Origin: Clostridiales bacterium
Lineage (GTDB): Bacteria > Bacillota > Clostridia > Christensenellales > DTU072
Length of the DNA stretch: 64,000 bases
NCBI GenBank assembly: GCA_012838805.1
Contig: DUON01000024.1
Location: forward strand, 47,932 to 111,931
Direction of reading: 5' to 3'
Part shown: piece after piece, positions 47,940 to 55,957 of the stretch
How the letters are laid out: every line of letters begins with the position of its first letter
How positions within the stretch are numbered: position 1 is the stretch's first letter
Notes under the pieces: model-generated
Databases searched by the model: none
Told to the model about the DNA's origin: nothing
What the model saw: the letters and a program-made list of their open reading frames with translations, nothing else
Position numbers and translations under genes: made by a program

Positions 47940-48672
47940 TGAAAAGAAGATTATTGATGTAAAAAACCTTTATATATCCTTTGGAAAGCTTGAAGTGCTT
48001 AGAGGTATAACCGAACATGTAAATAAAGGCGAAAAAATGGTTATTGTCGGTCCTTCGGGTAGCGGAAAGTCCACTTTTTTAAGGTGTCTTAACCTTTTGG
48101 AGACGCCCACAAAAGGTCAGATTTGGTTTGACGGCGTGAAGATAACCGACAAGAAGACAGATGTCAATAAGATAAGGCAGAAAATGGGCATGGTGTTTCA
48201 GCAGTTCAATATGTTCAATCATTTGAGCGTGCTTCAAAATATCACCTTGGCGCCCATGAAGCTTTTGGGGCTTTCCAAGGAAGACGCCGAAAAAAGAGCG
48301 GATAAGCTTTTGGAGCGTATTGGCTTAAGCGATAAAAAGTACGAATATCCAAGGAGACTTTCGGGAGGACAGCAACAAAGAGTGGCGATAGTAAGGGCGC
48401 TTGCCATGGAGCCCAAGGTCATGCTCTTTGACGAGCCGACTTCGGCGCTTGACCCCGAAATGGTGCAGGAAGTCTTGGACTTGATAAAACAGCTTGCCCA
48501 AGAGGAAATGACTATGGTCATTGTAACCCACGAAATGGGATTCGCTAAAGAGATTGCCACAAGGGTATTGTTTATGGACGAAGGGCGCATTGTTGAACAG
48601 AACCCGCCCGAAGAGTTTTTCTCCAATCCGCAAAGCCCAAGGCTTAAGGACTTTTTATCCAAAGTGCTGTAG
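47929..48672 (+). CDS. Amino-acid ABC transporter ATPase
   Basis: 247 residues, GlnQ type. GTG 47929 is chosen because AAGGAGG lies at 47911-47917; the frame is also open from TTG 47908. Walker [12 protein letters not shown]-loop [16 protein letters not shown], signature LSGGQQQR, Walker [15 protein letters not shown] and H-loop IVTHEMGF are all present. Powers uptake through the upstream permease. Confidence 0.94.
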   Translation: MTGNEKKIIDVKNLYISFGKLEVLRGITEHVNKGEKMVIVGPSGSGKSTFLRCLNLLETPTKGQIWFDGVKITDKKTDVNKIRQKMGMVFQQFNMFNHLSVLQNITLAPMKLLGLSKEDAEKRADKLLERIGLSDKKYEYPRRLSGGQQQRVAIVRALAMEPKVMLFDEPTSALDPEMVQEVLDLIKQLAQEEMTMVIVTHEMGFAKEIATRVLFMDEGRIVEQNPPEEFFSNPQSPRLKDFLSKVL

Positions 48673-48728
48673 AAAAATCATTGAATATATTTATATAAGA
48701 GTATAAAACTATTGTTGACGGAGGAAGT

Positions 48729-49499
48729 ATGAGAAAGACGCTTTCAGCTCTGTTGGCGATAGTTTTTTTAATAGGGGGAGTTTTTTTGTGCGGATGTAAT
48801 CAAAAGACGCTTTACGCTTATACTGAAAGCGGTTTTCCCCCTTTTGAGTATATCCAAGATAGCAAGATACACGGCGTGGATATAGAGATAGCCAAGACGG
48901 TGGCGTCAGAAATGAATATGAGGCTGGTGGTCAAGGATATTGAATTCAGTTCCATAGCAAAGGGCATAAAACAGGACAACGCCATAGGGTTGGGGATGAG
49001 TATCAGCGAGGAAAGGGCAAAAAAGGTGGACTTTTCCATACCGTATGTAAAAGATGTCTTTCAGTATGTGATATTTGAAGAAGGGGCACTTGAAACAGAC
49101 CAAGACGACATGGTGCCGATAGAAGAGTTAAGAGGCAAAAAACTTGGGGTGCAAAAGGGCTCTTCCGCAGACACCCTTATTACCAAAGAAAAAGACGGCT
49201 TGTTTCAAGACGCCAAAGTGAGAAGGTATGAAAATATTCTTACCGCCACACAGGATATAGGGCATAGCAACGATTATATTGTTATAGACAGTCTTTCGGC
49301 TTTGCAGATAACGGACAATAAGGTGGGACTTGAAGCCAAGCGGATAAAGGGCTTGCCGTCGGAGTCGTACGGGATAGCCGTTAAAAAGGGGAATACCAAA
49401 TTGTTAACTAACATAAATAATATTGTTTCCAGACTCATTGAAGAAGAGCAGATTCAAAAATGGATTGAGATTCATTCGACCACATCTCAAGATTTATGA
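48729..49499 (+). CDS. Second amino-acid binding lipoprotein, paralogue of 46458-47243
   Basis: 256 residues. Signal peptide with lipobox LCGC. Closely parallels the first binding protein (YTESGFPPFEYIQDSKIHG, VDIEIAKTVASEMNMRL, LGVQKGSSADT, AVKKGNTKLLTNI), so it arose by duplication and may give the same permease a second ligand. GGAGGAAGT precedes the ATG; 56 bp separate it from the ATPase gene. Confidence 0.9.
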   Translation: MRKTLSALLAIVFLIGGVFLCGCNQKTLYAYTESGFPPFEYIQDSKIHGVDIEIAKTVASEMNMRLVVKDIEFSSIAKGIKQDNAIGLGMSISEERAKKVDFSIPYVKDVFQYVIFEEGALETDQDDMVPIEELRGKKLGVQKGSSADTLITKEKDGLFQDAKVRRYENILTATQDIGHSNDYIVIDSLSALQITDNKVGLEAKRIKGLPSESYGIAVKKGNTKLLTNINNIVSRLIEEEQIQKWIEIHSTTSQDL

Positions 49500-49501
49500 T
49501 G

Positions 49502-49530
49502 TTTACACTTTGACAAAAAAATAATATAAT
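49502..49530 (+). promoter_or_regulatory. Promoter of the YdcF-like gene
   Basis: TTTACA, 17 bp, TATAAT (49525-49530). A TTGACA at 49510 with TATTAA at 49534 (18 bp) is an overlapping alternative. Confidence 0.7.
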
Positions 49531-49559
49531 ATGTATTAAATAAGATTTTGAGGTGTGGA

Positions 49560-49961
49560 ATGGTCCTTGTAGTTTTAGGCAGAAGATTAAACGACGACGG
49601 CTCTATGAGCATGGATTTAATAAAAAGATGCGATAAGGCTTTGGAATTTTTTTTAAGAGAAAAACCAAAAAAAGTATTGTTGAGCGGAGGAGCGCCGAAT
49701 AAAAAAGCGGATAGGACCGAAGCAGACGCCATGAAAGAGTATCTTATAGAAAAAGGTGTCCCGCAGGATAAAATCATTGTCGAAGACAAGTCCTTGACTA
49801 CTTTTCAAAACGCCAAGTTCTCAGCCCCTATCATAAAAGAGCTGAAGCCCCAAAAGGTCTTTGTGTGCTCATCAAATATGCACCTTAAGAGGATTTATCT
49901 TAATCCTTTAAGGCTTTTTCAAAAACATCTAAGAGATATTGAGGTAGAGGGAGTTTTCTAA
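49560..49961 (+). CDS. DUF218 (YdcF/ElyC-like) protein
   Basis: 133 residues from ATG 49560, with GAGGTG just upstream. The DUF218 core is present: VLVVLGRRLNDDGSMS, LLSGGAPNKKADRTEADAMKEYL (cited in part), DKSLTTFQNAKFS and VCSSNMHLKRI. No membrane segment, so it is the short cytosolic version. Members are linked to cell-envelope functions in enterobacteria; the activity here is unknown. Confidence 0.82.
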   Translation: MVLVVLGRRLNDDGSMSMDLIKRCDKALEFFLREKPKKVLLSGGAPNKKADRTEADAMKEYLIEKGVPQDKIIVEDKSLTTFQNAKFSAPIIKELKPQKVFVCSSNMHLKRIYLNPLRLFQKHLRDIEVEGVF

Positions 49962-49963
49962 GC

Positions 49964-50057
49964 TTGAATTAAAAATAAGTTATTTATATAATTTTCCAAT
50001 GCATAAAGCATGGGAGTTTTTTAAGCATTGAATTAAAAATAAGGTTTATGGTATCAT
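49964..50057 (+). promoter_or_regulatory. Duplicated promoter segment
   Basis: TTGAATTAAAAATAAG occurs twice (from 49964 and from 50028). The first gives TTGAAT-17-TATAAT (49987-49992), the second TTGAAT-18-TATCAT (50052-50057). Both point to the gene at 50088. Confidence 0.55.
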
Positions 50058-50087
50058 TTATTCATAACAGAATTTTTGGAGGATGTT

Positions 50088-50387
50088 ATGAAGAACTTTT
50101 TCAAGAACAAAAATTGGTGGCGATTTCTCAATTGGGTGATTATCATAAACTTTTTGTTTCAGATAATTTATGGAATGAGTCAGGTGTTTTTTGTGTTAAC
50201 TCCGCCCTCGGGAACGCCAGGTCCGCTGTTTCTTTCCTCGGCGGAAATATCTTATGAGCTCATGATGGCACGCCGTATGTATGCCATAGAGACTTGGATA
50301 GCGATAGCAGGGCTTGCTATATATCTTGCCATAGTATATAGACATAAGTTTGTTAGGGAAAAGAGCGTACAAAATGAAAAAGCTTAA
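50088..50387 (+). CDS. Small membrane protein of unknown function
   Basis: 99 residues from ATG 50088, with GGAGG at 50078-50082. Two membrane helices (about 12-35 and 69-86), a basic N-terminus (KNFFKNKNWWR) and a Pro/Gly/Ser loop (TPPSGTPGPLFLSS). No family recognised. Its end overlaps the next gene by 14 bp. Confidence 0.65.
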   Translation: MKNFFKNKNWWRFLNWVIIINFLFQIIYGMSQVFFVLTPPSGTPGPLFLSSAEISYELMMARRMYAIETWIAIAGLAIYLAIVYRHKFVREKSVQNEKA

Positions 50388-51000
50388 GGATATAGAGCTT
50401 GTTACAAAAATAAAGATAGCAGCAGCCAAGGTCCTATTAAGGGAAATAGGAATTTTGAAGATATATAAGGTCTTAAAAGAAATTGAAAAAAGAAAGGCTG
50501 ATTTTCAGCCTTTTGGGGATATCCCGACCAAAGACACCAAAGATAAACAGTCCCAAGAACTGATAGGCGACGCCGTTTTGCTGTATAGAGAACTCAAAGA
50601 GATTTTACCTCAAGAGCAAGCCCAAAGGATAACAAGAGAGACCATCACAGCTTCGGCGATAGCGCAGCTTAAATGTCTGATACCAAAAATACGAAAAAAA
50701 GCCATAAATAAAATGGACCAAGAGACAAAAAAACAGATGTTTTGTGGTATTATAGATAAATTTCCCAATGCCGATTGGCATCTAAAAAAAGCCGAAGGTG
50801 ACGAATATTCTTTTGTTATAACCCGTTGCAGGCTGGTGGAACTGATAAAGGCGGCGGGGCATCCCGAACTAAAAGACGCTTTTTGTCATGGGGATAAGGT
50901 CTATTTTGAAAAGCATCAAAAGGACTTGGATTTTTATAGACCTTATTTGATAGGCGCAGACGACAAGATTTGTGACTTTAGATTTAAGATTAGGGAGTGA
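50374..51000 (+). CDS. L-2-amino-thiazoline-4-carboxylate hydrolase-like protein
   Basis: 208 residues from ATG 50374, just inside the previous gene. The C-terminal half has the pattern of the ATC hydrolase-like family: SFVITRCRLVELIKAAGHP, then LKDAFCHGDKVYFEKH, then DDKICDFRFKI, each with a conserved Cys. The named activity (opening ATC to S-carbamoyl-cysteine) is known for few members; many are distant homologues, so the function is open. Cytosolic, helical N-terminus. Confidence 0.7.
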   Translation: MKKLKDIELVTKIKIAAAKVLLREIGILKIYKVLKEIEKRKADFQPFGDIPTKDTKDKQSQELIGDAVLLYRELKEILPQEQAQRITRETITASAIAQLKCLIPKIRKKAINKMDQETKKQMFCGIIDKFPNADWHLKKAEGDEYSFVITRCRLVELIKAAGHPELKDAFCHGDKVYFEKHQKDLDFYRPYLIGADDKICDFRFKIRE

Positions 51001-51270
51001 CCGTTTTCTTAGTCCCTTATCTCTTTCTTTATTAGCTTTAAGGTGTTATAATATATCTGGGCTTATAATTTATTTAGACACCCCAGACCATGTTTTTTTG
51101 ATTAATCTTTTCATATAGTCAGCTTGTTGGCATATTATTGTTCAAAGGTAATCATATAAATCTTTTTTCAATCTGAATAGTACCGCAAAAAGTATAATGT
51201 TTTTTATTGCTTAGTTTTTTTAGATATGATAATATAAGTGCCGTATACAACAATAGATTTAGGTTTAATT

Positions 51271-51816
51271 ATGACAAAAGAAAACCCAAAAAAAATAAAA
51301 AGAATCTTTAAGGTGCTGGGCAAGGTGTTGAACGCTTTGCTTATTGTCGTATTATTAATTTTGGTTGCCTTTAATGTCTATAACATTATTGCAAAGACCG
51401 TTTTTCATGACGATATGCCCAAGATTTTCGGATACGCAGGCGCTGTGGTCGTTACGGGCAGTATGAGCGGGGCGATAGAAATCGGCGATTATATAATAAT
51501 AAAAGAAAGCGATGAATACACAAAAGGCGACATAGTGACTTTTGTTAAAGATGATATGCTGATTACGCATAGGATAATAGAGGTCACACAAGAGGGTTTT
51601 ATTACTAAGGGCGACGCCAATGCCGTGCCCGACGATATGATAGTCTATGAACAGATAAAAGGCAAAGTGACGCTTGTCATCCCCAAGGCGGGAAAGGTCG
51701 TCGATTTTATAAGGACGCCTTTGGGGATAGTCTTAATACTGGCTTTAATAGCGCTTATATACGGTATTAGGTATACAATTGAATCCACCAAAAAAAGAAA
51801 TCAAAAGAGCGGATAA
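51271..51816 (+). CDS. Signal peptidase I, SipW/archaeal-ER type
   Basis: 181 residues from ATG 51271 (AGGT 6 bases upstream); a GTG at 51238 is an alternative. An N-terminal membrane helix (about 22-45), the catalytic Ser in VVVTGSMSGAIEIGD, the His of the ER-type Ser-His dyad in MLITHRIIEV, and TKGDANAVPD are typical of SipW-like peptidases. A second helix lies at the C-terminus (about 148-170). In Bacillus, SipW processes biofilm proteins; no such substrate is in this window. Confidence 0.85.
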   Translation: MTKENPKKIKRIFKVLGKVLNALLIVVLLILVAFNVYNIIAKTVFHDDMPKIFGYAGAVVVTGSMSGAIEIGDYIIIKESDEYTKGDIVTFVKDDMLITHRIIEVTQEGFITKGDANAVPDDMIVYEQIKGKVTLVIPKAGKVVDFIRTPLGIVLILALIALIYGIRYTIESTKKRNQKSG

Positions 51817-51925
51817 AAATTTTTATTTTTGAATTTATTGATGTTTACTTTTTGGGATATTAATGGTAATATTGATTTAGACTGCGTTTGAAAACAGTCT
51901 CCATTATTATTTGTTGAGGTGAGAG

Positions 51926-52402
51926 ATGAATATTTATTTAAGGCAAAGAGTATTTTCAATTAGCGACAGGTATAAGTTTACCGACTACAACCAAAAACTC
52001 TTGTTCCAAGGCAAGAAACCCGCTTTGTCCATAACCAGAATGTATCTTAACGATGCGGCGGGAAGAGAGCTGTTTTATATTAAGAAAAAGCTTTTTAGGA
52101 TACTTCCAAGATATACAATCTTCCAAAGAGGAAAGCCGATAATGAACATTAAGGGAAAATTCGCAATTCGTCCCCAGTTTGAAATAACCGACCCAAGAGG
52201 AAACGAATATTTTTTGAAAGGAAATATAATCGCTTATGATTTTGAGCTATTCCGTAACAACGCTTTCATAGGCTCTGTGAGAAAGAGGTTTTTGTCTTTT
52301 GGAGACGCCTACGAACTTGCCATAAGCGACAATTTTGACCCCGCTTTGTTCTGCGCCATTGCTATGGTTATCGACAACTGTCTTCACAATAAAGTCCATT
52401 AA
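51926..52402 (+). CDS. LURP-one-related (YxjI-like) protein
   Basis: 158 residues. Begins YLRQRVFSISDRYKFTD and contains the pattern LFYIKKKLFRILPRYTIF and RNNAFIGSVRKRFLSFGDAYEL of the LURP-one/Tubby-like fold found in Bacillus YxjI. The biochemical role is unknown; tubby-like proteins can bind lipids. GAGGTGAGAG precedes the ATG. A small hairpin (AGACTG/CAGTCT) sits just upstream. Confidence 0.8.
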   Translation: MNIYLRQRVFSISDRYKFTDYNQKLLFQGKKPALSITRMYLNDAAGRELFYIKKKLFRILPRYTIFQRGKPIMNIKGKFAIRPQFEITDPRGNEYFLKGNIIAYDFELFRNNAFIGSVRKRFLSFGDAYELAISDNFDPALFCAIAMVIDNCLHNKVH

Positions 52403-52433
52403 GAACCGCTTATAAATACAAAAGGAGTGCTCG

Positions 52434-53120
52434 ATGAAACTTGTCTATAAGGGAAAGACAAAAGATGTATACGTTCTTGACGACGGGAATTATTTACTGA
52501 AGTTCAAGGACGATGTAACGGGAGAAAACGGTGTCTTTGACCCCGGCGCCAACACCGTAGGGCTTACTGTCGAGGGAGCGGGAAAGGCAGGACTTCGGCT
52601 GACAAAGTTTTTCTTTGAAAAAATCAATCAGGCGGGCATCCCCACGCATTATATTGACAGCGATATTGAAAAAGGCGTGATGAAAGTCAAGCCTGCCCAG
52701 ATGTTTGGAAAGGGCGTGGAAGTTATTTTGAGATACCGTGCAGTGGGAAGCTTTATCAGAAGGTACGGGCTTTATTGCAAAAATGGCGACAAGCTTGACG
52801 GCTATGTGGAAGTTACGCTTAAGGACGACAAGAGAGGCGACCCATTGATTACCGACGAGGCACTTGAGATGCTGGGGATAATGACCAAAGAAGAATATAA
52901 GATTCTTTGTGACATGACCAGAAAGATAGGTGAAATCGTCAAAGGAGAGCTTGCAAAAAAGGATATGGAGCTATACGATATCAAGTTCGAGTTCGGAAGA
53001 GTGGGGAAAGACAGACACATCGCCCTTATAGACGAAATCTCTGGCGGCAATATGAGAGTGTATATAAAAGATAAGTATATAGAACCGCTTGAGCTTGAAA
53101 AGAGAATGCTTTCGATTTAG
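52434..53120 (+). CDS. purC: Phosphoribosylaminoimidazole-succinocarboxamide synthase
   Basis: 228 residues, full length. Condenses CAIR with aspartate, using ATP, in purine synthesis. Seen: YKGKTKDVY at the start, GLTVEGAGKAGLRLTKFFF, EVILRYRAVGSFIRRYG, DPLITDEAL and KFEFGR. AAAGGAG precedes the ATG. A stand-alone purC with its own terminator; other pur genes are not in the window. Confidence 0.95.
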   Translation: MKLVYKGKTKDVYVLDDGNYLLKFKDDVTGENGVFDPGANTVGLTVEGAGKAGLRLTKFFFEKINQAGIPTHYIDSDIEKGVMKVKPAQMFGKGVEVILRYRAVGSFIRRYGLYCKNGDKLDGYVEVTLKDDKRGDPLITDEALEMLGIMTKEEYKILCDMTRKIGEIVKGELAKKDMELYDIKFEFGRVGKDRHIALIDEISGGNMRVYIKDKYIEPLELEKRMLSI

Positions 53121-53147
53121 TTCGCTTCAAAAAGCGAACTAATTTTT
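53117..53147 (+). terminator. Intrinsic terminator of purC
   Basis: A perfect 11-bp stem TTAGTTCGCTT / AAGCGAACTAA with a 4-base loop and TTTTT. The stem includes the last bases of the stop codon. Confidence 0.9.
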
Positions 53148-53414
53148 ATTGAATTGTTTGAAGATTTGGTCCATTCCGGTAGCGGCAAGTCCGGATGCGC
53201 CGCCCACTGTGAGCGCGGTTGCGATACTGTCCGTTTGGATAACATCGGGTAATAAATAAAAACTAAGCCCGCCTATGACCATGCCCGTTAAGCATGAAAA
53301 GACGGGGATAAGCTGCTTTAAGACCGGCTTGTCTTTGGCTATGAGAATCTTATAGATCTCCATAAGCATATAGACCAAAATAACAATAAAAGGCACATAA
53401 AAAAATTCTATCAT
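53139..53414 (-). CDS. Holin-like (Hol44 type) small membrane protein
   Basis: 91 residues with two membrane helices (about 4-20 and 34-55) and a closing Gly-rich segment ASGLAATGMDQIFKQF, which resembles the Hol44 phage-holin family. GGAGAAAAG precedes the ATG. No endolysin or other phage gene is near, so it is an orphan, either domesticated or serving another membrane role. Confidence 0.65.
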   Translation of the reverse strand: MIEFFYVPFIVILVYMLMEIYKILIAKDKPVLKQLIPVFSCLTGMVIGGLSFYLLPDVIQTDSIATALTVGGASGLAATGMDQIFKQFNKN

Positions 53415-53637
53415 CTTTTCTCCTTGGTATAGATTTTATAGGATACATTATATAGTTATTCTTTCGATATTATTTGAGTTCCGAATGGATGTTCCCTTTT
53501 TATAGAAAGCGGTCTACTGAAACTTCGTCCTTTTCGTTTTGGCTGTGGAAACAGATATTCCATGTAAAAAATGCTATGGAGAACCTGTTTTCTTTGACAA
53601 AAGCAAAGATTCATATCAGTTAAAAAACAAAGCGGAC
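53415..53637. other. Intergenic region without recognised gene
   Basis: The minus strand is open across much of it, but the product looks like no known protein and lacks a ribosome binding site. Contains the copy of AACCTGTTTTCTTTG (53582-53596) also seen at 8463-8477. Confidence 0.35.
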
Positions 53638-53666
53638 TTGACATAACTATAACTTTAAGGGATAAT
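53638..53666 (+). promoter_or_regulatory. Promoter of the 34-residue membrane protein
   Basis: TTGACA, 17 bp, GATAAT (53661-53666). Confidence 0.7.
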
Positions 53667-53748
53667 ATAATTAGTCTTATAAAATGGACCAATCAAAGTT
53701 CAGCCCGTATTTTTTATCTTATTAAAAGCAAGGCAAAAAGGAGACAAT

Positions 53749-53853
53749 ATGAGAAGAAGAGCACGCTATTGGTTGCATAAATTTATTGGTTGGCTTATCG
53801 GAATGATTATTATAGGCGTTATCGCCGCGGTCATATACCTAAAATATTCTTAA
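53749..53853 (+). CDS. 34-residue single-helix membrane protein
   Basis: ATG 53749 to TAA 53853. AAAGGAG lies 7 bases upstream and a good promoter further up, which makes this short ORF credible. Basic N-terminus (RRRARYWLHK) then one hydrophobic helix (FIGWLIGMIIIGVIAAVIY) and a short tail. Positive-inside rule puts the N-terminus in the cytosol. Function unknown. Confidence 0.65.
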   Translation: MRRRARYWLHKFIGWLIGMIIIGVIAAVIYLKYS

Positions 53854-53889
53854 GGTAGACCATTGGAATATTTTTGTAGCCCTATGAAC

Positions 53890-53918
53890 TTGTCATTATT
53901 CCATAACTTTTGTATAAT
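53890..53918 (+). promoter_or_regulatory. Promoter abutting the next start codon
   Basis: TTGTCA, exactly 17 bp, TATAAT (53913-53918). Its start point is predicted at the ATG at 53925. Confidence 0.8.
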
Positions 53919-53924
53919 AGGCGC

Positions 53925-54938
53925 ATGGAACAGTCTATAAAAAAAGAGACCTTAGCACAAAGGTTTAATTCAAAAAGATATGTTTTAGGCAAAATAGGGC
54001 AGATAAGTCTGGTGCAAATCATCAGTCTTTTTGTCATAAATATTTCCCTTGCCTCAATAATCGTCAATATCTTTGTGCAGGGAGAGGGTACTTGGCAGTG
54101 GTGGTCGGCGTATGTCACCGCAGGGCTGATATTTGCGTACCTGATTCTTAGGGTCTTTACTTCCTCGGGTATCGTTTTGGGGAGACAGGTCACTTGGCTT
54201 ATTACGGTTTTTAATATATTTTTCAACTTATTCAAAGTGCTCCGCCTTGTGGAAAGCGACCAAAACTGGGAGCTGACCTTTTTGATACCTATAGTCAACC
54301 TATTGTGTTTGGTGTTTTTGGTGTTTATTTTCGCTGTTAGAAAAAAGAAATTCCGCGCGATAATCATCCCCAGCTTAAAAATCACACTGGTAAGCGTAAT
54401 CCCTATTGTCAGACTTTACATATCGCAAAGGGATAACTTCACGCTTCCCGTTTTCAACTCCGTTGTTTTGGTGTTGGCGTTCGCTCTGTTTATCAATTCG
54501 CTTGTCTTGAACTGGCTGACAATAAAGAGGATAACAGAAGAGAATATAGAAAAAATAAAAAGCTCCGCAGACAGCTTTAAGAAAGCAGGCGAAAAGGTCG
54601 CGACCGTCAATAAAAAACTTGAAGCCATGGGGAATTCCTTTAATAAATTCAAATCCTTTTGGGTGACTTCGGGACAAGCTTTCAAAGAATTCTTTACTTT
54701 TAAGAAAAAAGATAACAATTTAATAAATGCTAAGTACAAAGACGATAATTTATTAAATTCTGCGGACAAAGATATCAATTTATTGAATTCCGTGAAAGAA
54801 GAGCCCTTAAAAACTCCAATACGCCCAAGGAAGAGCGTCTTTCATATGATAAAAAGGCTTTTGTCAAGAAAAGAAACCGATAAAGAGCAAGAAGCTCTTG
54901 TATTAAGCACCTTGGACGAAACCGCCGAAAACGATTAA
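53925..54938 (+). CDS. Six-helix membrane protein with repeat-bearing tail
   Basis: 337 residues from ATG 53925; an earlier in-frame ATG at 53910 overlaps the -10 box and is rejected. Six membrane helices lie between about 20 and 205. A coiled-coil-like stretch (ENIEKIKSSADSFKKAGEK) follows, then three 10-residue repeats (DNNLINAKYK, DDNLLNSADK, DINLLNSVKE) and a basic tail (RPRKSVFHMIKRLLSRKE). No family recognised. No Shine-Dalgarno sequence, and the -10 is 6 bases away, so a leaderless mRNA is likely. The aldolase gene follows after 14 bp. Confidence 0.72.
   Translation: MEQSIKKETLAQRFNSKRYVLGKIGQISLVQIISLFVINISLASIIVNIFVQGEGTWQWWSAYVTAGLIFAYLILRVFTSSGIVLGRQVTWLITVFNIFFNLFKVLRLVESDQNWELTFLIPIVNLLCLVFLVFIFAVRKKKFRAIIIPSLKITLVSVIPIVRLYISQRDNFTLPVFNSVVLVLAFALFINSLVLNWLTIKRITEENIEKIKSSADSFKKAGEKVATVNKKLEAMGNSFNKFKSFWVTSGQAFKEFFTFKKKDNNLINAKYKDDNLLNSADKDINLLNSVKEEPLKTPIRPRKSVFHMIKRLLSRKETDKEQEALVLSTLDETAEND
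54711..54800. repeat. Three 30-bp coding repeats
   Basis: Units at 54711-54740, 54741-54770 and 54771-54800, each encoding a D-x-N-L-L/I-N-x4 decapeptide. They keep the reading frame, and units are diverged at third positions. Confidence 0.7.
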
Positions 54939-54952
54939 TAAAGGAGAGGAAT

Positions 54953-55786
54953 ATGCCGCTTAGAGATACAGCTTTGATGCTTAAGGACGCAAGAAGGCAC
55001 GGTTATTGCATAGGCGCTTTTAATATTGAAAACTTAAATATGGCAAGGGCGGTGATAGAGGCTTGCGAAGAGACGGGTGCTTCGGCTATTATTCAGACCA
55101 CCTATACTACCGTAAACCATGCAGGGGCAAAGGTTTTGAGCGCTATGGTTAGGGCTATGGCGGAGGACACCAAAGCCGATATAGCCCTGCATCTTGACCA
55201 TGGGAACAGCGTTGAGGTATGCCAAAGGGGCATAGACGCCGCATATACCTCGGTTATGATAGACGGTTCAAAATTCGATTTGGATAAAAATATAGAGATA
55301 ACAAAAAAAGTCGTGGAACTTGCGCATAAGAAAGGCATATCAGTAGAGGGTGAAATCGGAAGAGTGGGAGGAACTGAAGACGGCATAACCTCCGAAGTCG
55401 CCTATACCGATGTGGACGAATGTACCGTTTTCTGCCAAAAAAGCGGGGTTGACTTTGTGGCGATAGGAGTGGGAACCGCACACGGCGTCTATGAGGGAGA
55501 GCCTAAAATAAATTTTGAGAGAATATCCCAAATAAAGCAAAGCGTGCCTGTGCCCTTGGTGCTTCACGGCGCATCTGGGCTTAGCGACGGCATATTGAGA
55601 GAATGTATAAAAAGAGGCATCTCAAAAATTAATTTTGTGACCGAACTTAGGCAAGCTTATACTAAGGGCGTGTTAGAGGCGTTAAAGTCGCCCGAAGTGT
55701 ATGATCCAAAAATTTATCAGATGTTCGGACGGAAAGAAGTAAAGAAGATTGTTATAGAAAAAATCAAGGCTATTACGCTTTGTTAA
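54953..55786 (+). CDS. Class II fructose-bisphosphate aldolase family protein
   Basis: 277 residues. Zinc-dependent aldolase of the Fba/GatY/KbaY group: GAFNIENLNMARAVIEA, the zinc-binding HLDHGNSVEVC, MIDGSKFD, VEGEIGRVGG with the catalytic Glu area, GVGTAHGVY (His ligand), LHGASGLSD (His ligand) and KINFVTELR. The fructose-1,6-bisphosphate enzyme and the tagatose enzymes cannot be told apart here. GGAGAGG precedes the ATG. Confidence 0.88.
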   Translation: MPLRDTALMLKDARRHGYCIGAFNIENLNMARAVIEACEETGASAIIQTTYTTVNHAGAKVLSAMVRAMAEDTKADIALHLDHGNSVEVCQRGIDAAYTSVMIDGSKFDLDKNIEITKKVVELAHKKGISVEGEIGRVGGTEDGITSEVAYTDVDECTVFCQKSGVDFVAIGVGTAHGVYEGEPKINFERISQIKQSVPVPLVLHGASGLSDGILRECIKRGISKINFVTELRQAYTKGVLEALKSPEVYDPKIYQMFGRKEVKKIVIEKIKAITLC

Positions 55787-55889
55787 TTTTTTTTGAAAAG
55801 ATTTGGCAAGATAAGTATTTCAAATAGATAAAGATTCTTATAATCCCCGTTAATTTGACAACTTTTAAGGGCAAAAAAAACAAAAGCTC

Positions 55890-55918
55890 TTTTCAAACAT
55901 TCTTTTTTTTGATATAAT
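55890..55918 (+). promoter_or_regulatory. Putative promoter of the GH3 gene
   Basis: TTTTCA, 17 bp, TATAAT (55913-55918). The 170-bp gap from the aldolase gene holds no ORF. Confidence 0.55.
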
Positions 55919-55957
55919 TGTTCAATAGTAATTAAAAAGATAGTAGGAGGTAATTTC

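Noticed and set aside
53456..53692. Minus-strand ORF of 78 codons
   Set aside because: No ribosome binding site, unusual composition, overlaps the promoter of the 34-residue gene on the other strand.
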